From: CBDBBY01 sp965205055
Lineage (GTDB): Bacteria > Pseudomonadota > Alphaproteobacteria > Rhodobacterales > Rhodobacteraceae
DNA: 64,000 nucleotides
Assembly: GCA_965205055.1 (NCBI GenBank)
Contig: OZ242030.1
Coordinates: 3,162,001 to 3,226,000 of the forward strand
Direction of reading: 5' to 3'
Under the pieces are notes generated by a model, which did not search any database, was not told where the DNA came from, and saw only the letters and a program-made list of their open reading frames with translations. Shown here one piece after another: positions 50,937-60,299 of the stretch (within the stretch, counting starts at the first letter, position 1; each line of letters starts with the position of its first letter). A program made the position numbers and the translations under genes.

Positions 50937-53474
50937 ATGGAAGATAAGTTTCTGAGTCACGGCAGACCGCCCGGCGCGCCTTTGCCTTCGCAGCGTCCTC
51001 GGCCGGGAAGGTTCAAGGCGCCGAAGGTCGAGGTTGTGATCGAAGGACCGCCGCGCAGGCGAACCTCCAAGTCGGCGCTGCGGCCGCGCCCGACCCCTCT
51101 GCCTGTAGGGCAAAGCACTCCGAGTCCGGCGCCGAAGCCGCAGCCGCGATCAGAAAAGGAACTCCTGAGACGCAAGCATGCGCTCCTCAAAGCGCATGAG
51201 CAGGAAGACGAGCGCCGCCGGCAAGAGACCGAGGCTTTGGAGCGCGAGCGGGAGCAGCAACTGCGCGCCGAAGCGGAAAAGCAGGCGGCATTGGCCCGCG
51301 AAGCGGAGCTCGCCAAGATTGAAGCGAAGCGGCTGGAAGAGGAAAAGCAGCGGATAACGAAGGAGAAGGCTGAAGAGGAAGAGCGGCTGCGCGAAGAACG
51401 GGAAGCCGCGAAACAGCCGGAGCCTGCGGTTGAAGCCAAAGCCGATCCGACGAAAAAACCCGAAGCGGCGACCGAGCGAACGGCGAAGCCGTCCGCTCCG
51501 TTCCGCAGGGGAGACCGGAAGCGCGGCCGCGAACGCGACGATGCGAGACTCACGGGACGGCTGTCGACCGAGAGGCGCCGCAAGGGCAAGCTGACCGTAT
51601 CGAATGCGCTGAACGACAACGAGCGCCAGCGGTCGCATGCCGCGTACATGCGGAGTCACGAGAAAAAGAAGCGGAAGGCGTCCGAGTCGAGTGCAGTTCG
51701 CGAAAAAGTGATACGCGCCGTCCAAGTGCCTGAAACAATCGTCGTGCAGGAGCTCGCCAACCGGATGGCCGAGCCGGTCAAGGACGTCGTGGCCATGCTG
51801 ATGAAGAACGGCATGATGGTGTCTCAGAACGAGGTCATCGACGCCGACACTGCGGAATTGATCATCGAAGAGTTCGGCCACACGGTTTCAAGGGTGTCCG
51901 ACGCCGACGTGGAGGATGTGATCTCCGCGGTCGAGGACAAGCCGGAAGACCTTCTTCCGAGGCCTCCCGTCATCGCCGTCATGGGCCATGTCGACCATGG
52001 AAAGACGTCGCTTCTGGATCGGATCAGGAACGCCAATGTCGTATCCGCCGAAGCAGGGGGGATCACGCAGCACATCGGCGCATACCAAGTACGGGCCGCC
52101 GGCGGGCAGTTGCTGACATTCCTCGACACGCCCGGCCACGCGGCGTTCACGTCGATGCGCGCGCGCGGCGCTCAAGTCACCGATATCGTCATTCTGGTCG
52201 TCGCCGCGGACGACGCCGTGATGCCGCAGACGGTCGAGGCGATCAACCATGCGAAAGCCGCGGAGGTCCCGATCATCGTCGCGATCAACAAATGCGACAA
52301 GAAAGCCGCAGATCCGGAAACAGTCAGAAACCAGCTGCTCCGCGACGGCGTGATCGTGGAGAAGCGGTCGGGAGACGTCCTTGACGTCGAAGTGTCGGCG
52401 ACGACCGGAGACGGCGTCAACGAGCTGCTGGATGCGATCGCTCTCCAAGCCGAACTGATGGAACTCAAAGCCAATCCGAACCGGGATGCCGTCGGAGCGG
52501 TCATCGAAGCTCAGAAGGATGAGGGGCGCGGACCTGTCGCGACAATCCTGGTGCGCGCCGGAACGCTCAGAAAGAACGACATCTTCGTCGTCGGCGACCA
52601 GTGGGGCAAGGCCCGCGAGCTGGTGGATCATTCAGGGCAACGCGTCGCGGCGGCGGGCCCGTCCACTCCCGTGGAGGTGCTGGGATTGAAAGGAACGCCC
52701 AACGCCGGAGACATTCTCAATGTCGTGGAAACCGTTTCGCAAGCGAAGGAAATCTCCGAGTACCGCATGAAGCTCGCCAAGGACAAGCGCAACGCCGCTG
52801 GCGCGACCGCAAGCCTGGAATTGTTCAAGCTGATGCAGGAAGGGAAGAAAGCGGAGCAGACGAACGACCTCAAGGTCGTCGTGAAAGCGGATGTTCAAGG
52901 CTCTGCGGAAGCCATCACGCAAGCCTTGCACAAGATCGGAAACGACGAAGTCAGGGTCCGAGTGCTGCACTCCGGAATCGGCGAAATCACCGATACGGAC
53001 ATCGGCCTTGCCGAGGCATCCGAGGCCCTCGTTCTCGGCTTCAATGTCCGAGCGAAAGCCACGGCGCGGAACCTAGCCGTCCGCAAGGGCGTCGACATAC
53101 GCTATTTCTCGGTGATCTACTCGCTCGTGGACGATGTGAAGGCGGCCGCTTCCGGGCTTTTGTCCGCGGAGATCAAGGAGACGCTTCTCGGGAACGCGGA
53201 AATACTGGAAGTGTTCAAGATACCCGGCGTCGGCCCTGTCGCGGGCTGCAAGGTCATTGAAGGAATTGTGCGGCGCGCGGCCGGCGTCCGGCTGCTCCGC
53301 GACAACGTGGTGATCCACGAAGGAAGGCTCAAAACGCTGAAACGGTTCAAGAACGAGGTCGCCGAAGTCCAGTCCGGGCTGGAATGCGGCATGGCTTTCG
53401 AGGGATACTCGAGCATTCGGAACGGCGACGCGATCGAAGTTTTCGAGCGCGAAGAGGTGCAACGGACGCTCTGA
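50937..53474 (+). CDS. infB: Translation initiation factor IF-2
   Basis: GTPase that places initiator tRNA on the 30S subunit. About 845 residues. The long charged N-terminus (residues ~1-215) is proline- then glutamate/lysine-rich. The IF2_N motif block (VQELANRMAEPVKDVVAMLM) follows. The G domain has G1 GHVDHGKTSLLD, G2 region AGGITQHIGAY, G3 DTPGHAAF and G4 INKCDKK. Domains II-IV include VKADVQGSAEAI. The start is ATG 50937 or a TTG nine bases earlier, which sits closer to the gggagag ribosome binding site. It ends the operon. Confidence 0.97.
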   Translation: MEDKFLSHGRPPGAPLPSQRPRPGRFKAPKVEVVIEGPPRRRTSKSALRPRPTPLPVGQSTPSPAPKPQPRSEKELLRRKHALLKAHEQEDERRRQETEALEREREQQLRAEAEKQAALAREAELAKIEAKRLEEEKQRITKEKAEEEERLREEREAAKQPEPAVEAKADPTKKPEAATERTAKPSAPFRRGDRKRGRERDDARLTGRLSTERRRKGKLTVSNALNDNERQRSHAAYMRSHEKKKRKASESSAVREKVIRAVQVPETIVVQELANRMAEPVKDVVAMLMKNGMMVSQNEVIDADTAELIIEEFGHTVSRVSDADVEDVISAVEDKPEDLLPRPPVIAVMGHVDHGKTSLLDRIRNANVVSAEAGGITQHIGAYQVRAAGGQLLTFLDTPGHAAFTSMRARGAQVTDIVILVVAADDAVMPQTVEAINHAKAAEVPIIVAINKCDKKAADPETVRNQLLRDGVIVEKRSGDVLDVEVSATTGDGVNELLDAIALQAELMELKANPNRDAVGAVIEAQKDEGRGPVATILVRAGTLRKNDIFVVGDQWGKARELVDHSGQRVAAAGPSTPVEVLGLKGTPNAGDILNVVETVSQAKEISEYRMKLAKDKRNAAGATASLELFKLMQEGKKAEQTNDLKVVVKADVQGSAEAITQALHKIGNDEVRVRVLHSGIGEITDTDIGLAEASEALVLGFNVRAKATARNLAVRKGVDIRYFSVIYSLVDDVKAAASGLLSAEIKETLLGNAEILEVFKIPGVGPVAGCKVIEGIVRRAAGVRLLRDNVVIHEGRLKTLKRFKNEVAEVQSGLECGMAFEGYSSIRNGDAIEVFEREEVQRTL

Positions 53475-53598
53475 CCGGAACAGTTCGTTTCCGCGGAATC
53501 CGGCCGCAGGCACGGGCTTCGCGATCAGCTTTCCGTTGAATTGAGCGTTCGCGCCTGTCCGATGAAGCGGACGCGGCTAAATTGCTTGGCGGCATCAG

Positions 53599-54435
53599 AT
53601 GCAAAACAACTTGTTGGCGTGGTCCGGCTGGCAGAACTCCGACACGGGTCTTGAACCCGGACATCGCGTCTACGCGGTCGGCGATGTGCACGGACAATCA
53701 TCGCAGTTCGACGCGCTTCTCGACGCGTTCGAGTCCGACGCGAGAGAGGCTCGGATCTCCACTCTGATCGTTCTGGGAGACCTTGTGGACCGAGGCCCTG
53801 ACAGCATTGGAGCGATCGATGCGGCGATAATGTCCGCCGGAAGAGGCTTTTCCAAAACCGTTCCGCTGATGGGCAATCACGAGCAAATGCTTAGATTGAC
53901 GCTTGCCGGACAGAGCTTGAGCGATTTCCTGCTTTGGCAAATGAACGGCGCGGACAGCACCATAGACGAGTTGGATTCAGTTCCGCTCGACATCGGATTC
54001 AGCGTCAGCGCGGCACGGTTGGGCCGCGGGCTCAGAGACGCATTCGGAACGACGCGGGTCGAATTCATGAACAGCCTTGAATCGCATCATGTCGAAGGCA
54101 ATCTGCTGTTCGTTCATGCGGGCGTGCATCCCCGCAAAAGCCTGAAGGCGCACTTCGCGCAGCCTTGGCACAGCGTGACGGACGATCATTGGGCTTGGAT
54201 CAGGTTCCCGTTCCTGAGCGCTCCGCATCCGGCCCAAGGGAAAATCGTCGTCCACGGACATACGCCTGTCCATCTCGTGAACGCGGCGGACGATTCGCCG
54301 AGCTCGGAATTCGACCCGCATCTGATACGCGACGGCCGCATGAATCTGGACGCCGGCAGCTACGCCACCGGCAAAGTCGCCGGCGCGATTTTCGAGCGAA
54401 GCAGATGCCGGGTGCTGATCGCGAAGGAAGGCTGA
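53599..54435 (+). CDS. Metallophosphoesterase (PPP-family serine/threonine phosphatase-like)
   Basis: 278 residues with the calcineurin-like metal motifs in order: YAVGDVHGQSSQF, VLGDLVDRGPDSI, LMGNHEQML, FVHAGVHP and VHGHTP. This is the single-domain bacterial PPP type close to ApaH/PrpE. The target could be phosphoproteins or dinucleoside polyphosphates. There is no signal peptide, so cytoplasmic. It is 125 bases after infB and convergent with the methyltransferase gene. Confidence 0.9.
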   Translation: MQNNLLAWSGWQNSDTGLEPGHRVYAVGDVHGQSSQFDALLDAFESDAREARISTLIVLGDLVDRGPDSIGAIDAAIMSAGRGFSKTVPLMGNHEQMLRLTLAGQSLSDFLLWQMNGADSTIDELDSVPLDIGFSVSAARLGRGLRDAFGTTRVEFMNSLESHHVEGNLLFVHAGVHPRKSLKAHFAQPWHSVTDDHWAWIRFPFLSAPHPAQGKIVVHGHTPVHLVNAADDSPSSEFDPHLIRDGRMNLDAGSYATGKVAGAIFERSRCRVLIAKEG

Positions 54436-54461
54436 TTGCGCCATGGGGCTTCCGGCGTGTT

Positions 54462-55286
54462 TCATGCGGGACGTCGAGCAAGCACCATCAGCAGGAACGC
54501 GGCCTGATCCTTCCAACGGGCGAAGCGAGGTTGGGTATTGATTGCTGTTTCGTCGGGTATTGGCTCCTCGGCCTGCTCGATCACGAAACCCGCATTCGCG
54601 ATCACATTGATCCAATCCGCCAATGTACGCGGGAAACGGGGCACCTCAAACGGTCGGGGGCTTTCTTCTTCGTGTATTGCGGCAGGACGATCCCCAAAAC
54701 GCCATCGCTCTGTAAAAGGGGTTCGGTCGTGGTAACGGTCAACCACCAAACCTGTTGTCCTGCCCATCCCGTCGCGTTCCCAGCGCAGCCCCGGCGTGAT
54801 GTGACACGGGTGCAGGATCGAGAACGCGAGGGCGCCGCCCGGCTTCAGGAGGCGATAGGCCCCGTTCATGGCGCCGGACAGGTCCGCCCCGTCCATCAGT
54901 GCAAGCGTGGACACCACAAAGTCAAACGAAGCATCCGGCAAAGGCGTGCGCTCGGAGTAGGACGCGACGTGGTACTCTATACCAAGCGGTTCGTTCTCTT
55001 CCGACTCCCGCGCATGAGCGATGAGCCGTTCAGACAGGTCGATCCCGGTCATTCGCGCGCCGGCCCGCGCAAAGCGGCGCGTATTGGTACCTTCTCCGCA
55101 GCCGAAATCGACAACTCGAAGGCCGGATACATCTCCGACGAACCGCAGAAAAGCAGGCTGGGTAAACAGATCCCGATAACTGTCGAAACCCGCGCGAACA
55201 TCCGTTGCCCACTGGTCCGCATTGGCGTTCCAGTGGGTGGCGACATCGTGATCGGTCATGTCCTGTTTGGCCATCGATTCCATCAA
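54462..55286 (-). CDS. Class I SAM-dependent methyltransferase
   Basis: 274 residues (ATG choices at 55286, 55274 and 55259). The SAM-binding Rossmann motif I is LRVVDFGCGEGTNTRRFAR, followed by MTGIDLSERLIAHARE (motif Post I), ASFDFVVSTLALMDGAD (motif II) and YRLLKPGGALAFSILHPC (motif III): the methyltransferase 11/25 pattern. The cap region around RYHDRTPFTERWRFG is distinctive but gives no substrate. It is a single gene between convergent and same-strand neighbours, with nothing nearby to suggest a pathway. Confidence 0.9.
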   Translation of the reverse strand: MMESMAKQDMTDHDVATHWNANADQWATDVRAGFDSYRDLFTQPAFLRFVGDVSGLRVVDFGCGEGTNTRRFARAGARMTGIDLSERLIAHARESEENEPLGIEYHVASYSERTPLPDASFDFVVSTLALMDGADLSGAMNGAYRLLKPGGALAFSILHPCHITPGLRWERDGMGRTTGLVVDRYHDRTPFTERWRFGDRPAAIHEEESPRPFEVPRFPRTLADWINVIANAGFVIEQAEEPIPDETAINTQPRFARWKDQAAFLLMVLARRPA

Positions 55287-55603
55287 TTGCTACGCGGAGC
55301 GCGGCGGTCAAAGCGCAGGTCCGCCATTCGCTCCGCCTCGGCCACCGCTTTTCATGGTCAATTCGCTTCAGGCAACTTCGCGCAATCCTGATCGGATCAT
55401 GCCGATATTGATTGGATCGGTAATTTTTTTGCGGTCAGGCCAGCTGTGCTCAGCAGACGGCAGACCAAGCTCCGCGCGTCCAGCCTGAATTCCGGCCTTC
55501 CGTGTATTCGTCGGCCCAGTTGGCTGTCAATAAACATCCGACCGTGACTCCAAGGGGCGGAAATTTCCGCGCGGCAGGAGCCGGAGAGCGCGACATGACT
55601 ATC
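55287..55603. other. Gene-free stretch
   Basis: 317 bases between the methyltransferase and Smr genes, both on the minus strand. No gene, hairpin or repeat recognised. Confidence 0.35.
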
Positions 55604-56329
55604 TCAAAGCGCTCCAAAATCATTCGGATCAATCTTCGACTGAGTTTTCTTTCGCCGCCGGAGGTACACATAAAACGCTCCGCTCCCACCGTGCGCGTCG
55701 TGGGCGAGACTGACATACTGGACAACATCCTTGAGGGGCCGGGCATCAAGCCAAGTCTGCAAGGACCGTCGGAGGATTCCCGTCCGCTGCGGAATTGGAC
55801 CGGCGTCGTCTCTTTCCCGCCCCTTGCCGGTAACAATCAAGATCAGCCGTCTCCCGGTCCCGGATGACGACAAAACGAACCTTGCGACGGCTCTCTTCGC
55901 TTCTTCCCGGTCCATCCCGTGAAGATCCAGTTTGCTTTCCGGCTCCATCTTCCCGGACATCAGCCGCTTCCGGACTTTGCCATCCAACTGATAATTATGC
56001 ATCCGAATGGCGAAGCTGCCTTCCGGAGGCGGCGCCCAGCCTACGCGCGGCGCCGCTTTGCTGCCAATTTCAAAGGATTCTATCCTGACGGGCGCGGTCG
56101 CATGCCGCTTCGCTTGGCGTTGCGGATTATTGAACTTTTTTTGCGGAGCAGGCTTCTTCTCAGGAGGCGGCACCTGCCCGCCGGCCACATAGCTCTCCCA
56201 AAGCTCGCGTTCCGGCCGCGTCAGGCGGCGACCGCCCGAAACCGAAACGGCTCTCTCATTTTTTTTGGTGTAGGACAGCCACTCCGCGATTTCGTCATCC
56301 GAAGGCGGACGGCCGCCGATGGAATTCAT
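55604..56329 (-). CDS. Smr/MutS2 domain protein
   Basis: 241 residues. The C-terminal Smr domain (about 145-220) has LDLHGMDREEAKRAVARFV, LILIVTGKGRE, ILRRSLQTWLD and HGGSGAFYVYLRRRK. The N-terminus RRLTRPERELWESYVAG is the lead-in common in alphaproteobacterial Smr proteins that sit beside timA and mltA. Smr domains nick DNA or cleave RNA at stalled ribosomes. In relatives an mltA gene lies between timA and smr; here only 89 bases separate them and mltA is absent. Confidence 0.9.
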   Translation of the reverse strand: MNSIGGRPPSDDEIAEWLSYTKKNERAVSVSGGRRLTRPERELWESYVAGGQVPPPEKKPAPQKKFNNPQRQAKRHATAPVRIESFEIGSKAAPRVGWAPPPEGSFAIRMHNYQLDGKVRKRLMSGKMEPESKLDLHGMDREEAKRAVARFVLSSSGTGRRLILIVTGKGRERDDAGPIPQRTGILRRSLQTWLDARPLKDVVQYVSLAHDAHGGSGAFYVYLRRRKKTQSKIDPNDFGAL

Positions 56330-56418
56330 CCACGCAGATTCGCCGCGACAATAGAGCGACGAAATTCCTCGATTCGCACTGCCTCAATTCTTGGGCAAAG
56401 CTCGCTTTGCATTGCGAT

Positions 56419-57081
56419 TCAAACCCCGGTCGCGACAAGCTTCCAGTTGGGGTCGCCGCCGCCCATCTGCCTGGCGAATGTCCAAACGTCCGTCTGCGCG
56501 CGGACTTCCTTGGTATCCCCTTCAACAAGATTGTCGTCCAAGTCGGTTACATAAGAAATCAGATCGCAAACGAATTCCACCGTGATCTCCGCATTCGATG
56601 TCTCCGCCTCGAACTCCGCGTCCAGCACGCCGGACTCGCGGATGCCGACGAACGTCGTCGTGAAATTCCGATCGTCCGAAGCCCTGTCCGAGATCGTCTG
56701 CGCGAAAGATTCCGAAACTTCGGAAGACAAGTACGGCTTGATCTCTTCAAGACGGCCTTCCGCGAACGCGATGAGTATCCATTCGTATGCTTTTCGGGCG
56801 CCTTCCATGAATCCGCCGACGTTGAAATTCGGCTCGACGCCTTTCATCGACAAGAGCGCCTTGGTCGCCGCTTCATTGTCTTTGGCGTACTTCGCGATGT
56901 CGCGGTCGGCGCCGCCTTCGATGACTTCGAACTCACGGCGCGGCTCCTCGGGCACGTCGATCGTCCGCTGGTTCGGGCCGCTTTCGAAACCGTCTCGGGT
57001 TCCCAATGTCTTGCGCAGCTTGAGTATCAAGAACAGCGCGATCGCAGCAAGAATGATGAGCTGGATGCCGGATGTACCCAT
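56419..57081 (-). CDS. timA: Tim44/TimA family membrane-associated protein
   Basis: 220 residues. A single N-terminal hydrophobic helix (LIILAAIALFLILKL) anchors it, followed by a linker containing RREFEVIEGGADRD, then the Tim44-like domain. That domain has FNVGGFMEGARKAYEWILIAFAEG, a typical LKPYLSSEV-like stretch and the terminal WTFARQMGGGDPNWKLVATG. TimA is the bacterial relative of the mitochondrial import motor protein Tim44, acting at the inner membrane. The ATG is preceded by caagggggcaag. Confidence 0.93.
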   Translation of the reverse strand: MGTSGIQLIILAAIALFLILKLRKTLGTRDGFESGPNQRTIDVPEEPRREFEVIEGGADRDIAKYAKDNEAATKALLSMKGVEPNFNVGGFMEGARKAYEWILIAFAEGRLEEIKPYLSSEVSESFAQTISDRASDDRNFTTTFVGIRESGVLDAEFEAETSNAEITVEFVCDLISYVTDLDDNLVEGDTKEVRAQTDVWTFARQMGGGDPNWKLVATGV

Positions 57082-57618
57082 CCTTGCCCCCTGATGGAAT
57101 TGGTTGACGCGAAACTGCGCCGATCACCCAAATTTAGGGCATGCCTCGCGGTTTGTCTACTGCGGCCATGCGCCGTGCGGGAAATGCCGGCATCAAGATT
57201 GTTTCACGTGCGATAAGCGCGACGATCGCCGAAACGGGCCATGCGGCCGGAAAACAGCAAAAACGCGTACGAACCGTTTCGATCAATTGTTCGTGCCGAG
57301 ATCGTTCAACAAACCGCGCTGGAGCAAGGCTCTGCGGTCTCGCCGTTTGCCGGGCCTCAACGGCTTTCGTGCGGTCCAAGAAAGCGGTCGCCGGCGGAAT
57401 GGACAAGATGCGCGGGCGAATCCGCGCGCCGTCCTCCGCCCTCCGTGAAATGCCGCGCGAGCATTTGCTCATGAGCGTGTCCGGGCAAGGCGGCACAAAT
57501 CCGTCGATTGTCTCGGCGACCAGAATGTTCTTTGCATCCCGCGTCGGAAGATTTTCCCTTGTTTCACGAAAGTTGCAAGCTCCATCCGCATTTCTCTTCG
57601 CTTTGCGCTCGTGGCCGC
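57082..57618. other. Gene-free stretch with parS-like half sites
   Basis: 538 bases without a convincing gene. TGTTTCACGTG at 57200-57210 matches the left 11 bases of the parS consensus TGTTTCACGTGAAACA, and TTGTTTCACG recurs near 57557-57566. Both are only half sites. Relatives carry secB or fxsA beside timA; neither is seen. If DotB belonged to the dotDC operon it would lie here, but no ATPase motif is present. Confidence 0.3.
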
Positions 57619-58497
57619 TCAAGGTTCGTAGTTGGCACCCAACCAAATATCTTCGTCGACAATGAACTCCGCGTCTCCCGCAATTCTCAGATCATGCGAA
57701 CCTACGCTCATTGACCTGGCATCGCCGGTCACGCCGAGAACTTCCGTTTCAATCAAGGCCGGCGACATCATGCCGAGCGCGACGAGCCGCCGATGCTCGA
57801 GCATTCCCTCGTAATCCCTTCGGAGACGCGCAACCCGCTTCGCAAATTCCGCCTCGGCTTGCTCGACCCCCGCGTCCCAGCCTTCGCCGAGCCACTCGCG
57901 GAACCGGCTGGTTTCCAGATCGCCGCGCGGCATCAGGCTCCGAGGCAATTCGCGAGGCTCTTTCGAGCGCATGACAAGATATTCGCGCCATGTCGGCACG
58001 ACAGGCGAGAGAGAAGCCGCTTTCAAAACTTCAAAGCGTTCATCCGAATGCGAAGCCGATCTTGAACTCCGATTGAGCGCGTACGCGCCGAACGTCCTTG
58101 CGACGACCGGCGGCAGAATGAAACCCGGAACGCCCGGAGTCGACGTCGCGACCCTGTTGAAGTCGTACGAGACGGACAGCTCGGCGCTTCGCCGCTCCAG
58201 CAATCGGGCGATTTCCCAAGCCCGGCGGGCAAAGCCATGCTGGCTGCCGAGGCGGCGGGAGGCCTCGCGAAGAGCGGCGCTGCGAATTCGCGCCATCCCG
58301 CTTGGCGGATCATCTCCGCGTCCGCCGAATTCGATGGACGACGGATCGCCTTCGGGCTCGAATCCGGTCTCCAGAAAGTCGCGTCCGCCGATCGACGGGA
58401 CAAAATCAGTTTGCTCCGCAGACTCCGGCGCGGCTCCGCTGCATGCGGAAACGGCGAATGCCGCGGCTGTCGCGTAAAGCACCGGACGCCGCCGCAT
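57619..58497 (-). CDS. dotC: DotC/TraI-family type IVB secretion lipoprotein
   Basis: 292 residues from the ATG at 58497, giving a lipoprotein signal (MRRRPVLYATAAAFAVSAC, Cys19). The DotC blocks appear in order: RIRSAALREASRRLGSQHGF, RRAWEIARLLERRSAEL, FILPPVV, PTWREYL, GWDAGVEQAEAEFAKRVARL, RRDYEGM, and a terminal VTGDARSMSVG. DotC and DotD are outer-membrane lipoproteins of the Dot/Icm core complex that help place the DotH secretin-like ring. It is downstream of dotD, 100 bases apart or overlapping if an earlier start is used. No dotB or other dot/icm genes follow within the window. Confidence 0.8.
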   Translation of the reverse strand: MRRRPVLYATAAAFAVSACSGAAPESAEQTDFVPSIGGRDFLETGFEPEGDPSSIEFGGRGDDPPSGMARIRSAALREASRRLGSQHGFARRAWEIARLLERRSAELSVSYDFNRVATSTPGVPGFILPPVVARTFGAYALNRSSRSASHSDERFEVLKAASLSPVVPTWREYLVMRSKEPRELPRSLMPRGDLETSRFREWLGEGWDAGVEQAEAEFAKRVARLRRDYEGMLEHRRLVALGMMSPALIETEVLGVTGDARSMSVGSHDLRIAGDAEFIVDEDIWLGANYEP

Positions 58498-58597
58498 GTT
58501 CCGCGAACGCGATGAACCCTCGACGCCTGAATTGAAACTGCTTTGGCGGACCGGCCCAAATATGCCGCACGCAAACGACAGCAAGTCCGCTGCGCGT

Positions 58598-59086
58598 TCA
58601 TTCATGGATCGGATACCGCAGCTCCATGCCGCCCGACGCTTTGTCCAGACGAAGGTCGGCGAAGCCGAACGCAGCAGCATTGACCAATTCGACCGCTTCG
58701 TCCAGATCGGCATTCTCCGCGCGCACGCTCACGAAAACAGGATCCGCAGGCGGCATTCCGAAAATTCGCAATTCGATTCCCGAGGATTCGGCAAGCGACC
58801 GCGCCAACGGCTCGATCGGCCCATTCCAGCGGAGCGCAAATGGCGCCGATCCGGCTTCGCTTTCAATTCGGCTGGAACTGATTGGAGAGAGTCCGGCGAA
58901 CTGCTTCTCCAGATCGGCAGCGATGCGGTTTGCTTTGGCGGTCTCGCGCATTGCTTCCGCAATGATTTCGTCGGCGCGGGATTCCTTTTGCAGCGGCGGC
59001 CGCTCCGGAAGTTCCGTGCATCCGAAGACCGCTGCCGACGCCAAAATCCCGAGGAAACTGCCAATTCTTGCATCCAGTTCAAGCAT
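58598..59086 (-). CDS. dotD: DotD-family type IVB secretion lipoprotein
   Basis: 162 residues with a lipoprotein-like N-terminus (FLGILASAAVFGC). The mature part has a helical stretch (IIAEAMRETAKANRIAADLE) then a secretin N0-like domain: RWNGPIEPLARSLAESSGIE, FGMPPADPVFVSVRAENADL, the pattern of DotD. It directly precedes dotC on the minus strand. The family call rests on domain layout plus the dotC neighbour, and is less certain alone. Confidence 0.7.
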   Translation of the reverse strand: MLELDARIGSFLGILASAAVFGCTELPERPPLQKESRADEIIAEAMRETAKANRIAADLEKQFAGLSPISSSRIESEAGSAPFALRWNGPIEPLARSLAESSGIELRIFGMPPADPVFVSVRAENADLDEAVELVNAAAFGFADLRLDKASGGMELRYPIHE

Positions 59087-59366
59087 TCCGCTTCCGATGA
59101 AAAAAGGATTCCCGCCGACCGAAATTTACGCTCTGCTCAAGAAAATTGCGGTTCGATATCAATGAAGAAGCGTCGAATTTCGTGGAAGGCTCATCCGGCG
59201 AGAGTTGCTTGCTTCGAGCGCTTCCGGGCGCTGCCTCCGCTGATTTTTGCAACATGTGCGGTTGAAGCATTTGATTTGTATCAACGGACAGCGGAATCCC
59301 GGCTTCGACGCGGAATGAGATCTAAGGCCCGGGTGTCGTACGACGAAGCGATGCCACTTTCCTTGG
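59087..59366. other. Divergent intergenic region between dotD and frcA
   Basis: A 69-codon ORF (59162-59371, opening MKKRRISWKAHPAR) is present but unsupported. Otherwise nothing up to the inverted repeat at 59367. Confidence 0.3.
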
Positions 59367-59391
59367 ATTGATCAGCTTTTTCCTGATCAAT
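59367..59391. promoter_or_regulatory. Inverted repeat upstream of frcA, possible operator
   Basis: ATTGATCAG (59367-59375), seven-base spacer CTTTTTC, CTGATCAAT (59383-59391): nine perfect pairs, about 110 bases before the frcA ATG. The symmetric half-site suggests binding by a dimeric regulator of the sugar importer, though it could also form a hairpin. The regulator gene is not in the window. Confidence 0.5.
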
Positions 59392-59498
59392 TGATTGCAA
59401 ATCTTGCGCGGCAATGTCTTTATGCATTGTTGCGGATTCAACAACCGCAGCGAGCCGCGCCGTTGGCGCAATTTGAAGAAAGCCTGCCCGGCAGCGAT

Positions 59499-60299
59499 AT
59501 GCTTGACACGACGGATGACGCCAAGCCCTTGCTCGAAGCGAGAAAAATCTCGAAATACTTCGGCGCGGTCACTGCGCTTCAGGATGTCGACCTGAAGCTG
59601 CATCCCGGAGAAGTGCTCGGTGTCGTGGGCGACAACGGGGCGGGCAAATCAACCCTGATGAAAGTGCTGTCGGGCCTGCATCCGCCCAGCGCGGGAAGTC
59701 TCGTCTTCGACGGCGAGCCGGTGCATTTCACCAGCCCGGCCTCGGCGCGCCGCCGCGGGATCGAGATGGTCTATCAAGACCTCGCGCTTGCCGGAAACAT
59801 GAACATCGCCGAAAACATCTATCTCGGCAGGGAGCCGAAGCGGAAAATGCTCGGCGGGCTGATCAGCTTGTTCGACCATAAAGCCGGCCTCAGAATGGCC
59901 GAAGAGCATCTGGGAAATCTCAAGATCCACGTCAAGAGCGTGGAACAGAAGGTGGAGGAGCTTTCCGGCGGCCAGCGCCAGGCCGTGGCGATAGCCCGCT
60001 CGATCGCGTTCAAGGCCCGCGTCGTGATCATGGACGAGCCGACCGCGGCGCTGGCGATCAAGGAGGTCGGCAAAGTGCTCGACCTCATAAACGGCCTCAA
60101 GGAGCGGGGCATCTCCGTGGTGATAATCAGCCACCGGATGGACGATATCTTTTACGTTTGCGATCGCGTCATGGCCTTGTACCACGGCCGCAATTTCGCC
60201 GAAGCCGAATTGAAGGAAACCAGCAGAAGCGAGGTCATCGGCTGGATAATGGGAACCTTGGAGAGCTTGGAAAAGCCCGCGCATGACCGTGTCGGATGA
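59499..60299 (+). CDS. frcA: Sugar ABC transporter ATP-binding protein, single domain
   Basis: 266 residues from the ATG at 59499. One ATPase domain: Walker A GDNGAGKSTLMKVL, signature ELSGGQRQAVAIARS, Walker B VVIMDEPTAAL, switch histidine in VIISHRMDDI. A single-domain CUT2-type ATPase (rather than the duplicated RbsA/XylG form), with a permease and binding protein next to it, matches FrcA of the fructose/mannose/ribose importer. The exact sugar is inferred. It is the first gene of the unit. Confidence 0.88.
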   Translation: MLDTTDDAKPLLEARKISKYFGAVTALQDVDLKLHPGEVLGVVGDNGAGKSTLMKVLSGLHPPSAGSLVFDGEPVHFTSPASARRRGIEMVYQDLALAGNMNIAENIYLGREPKRKMLGGLISLFDHKAGLRMAEEHLGNLKIHVKSVEQKVEELSGGQRQAVAIARSIAFKARVVIMDEPTAALAIKEVGKVLDLINGLKERGISVVIISHRMDDIFYVCDRVMALYHGRNFAEAELKETSRSEVIGWIMGTLESLEKPAHDRVG

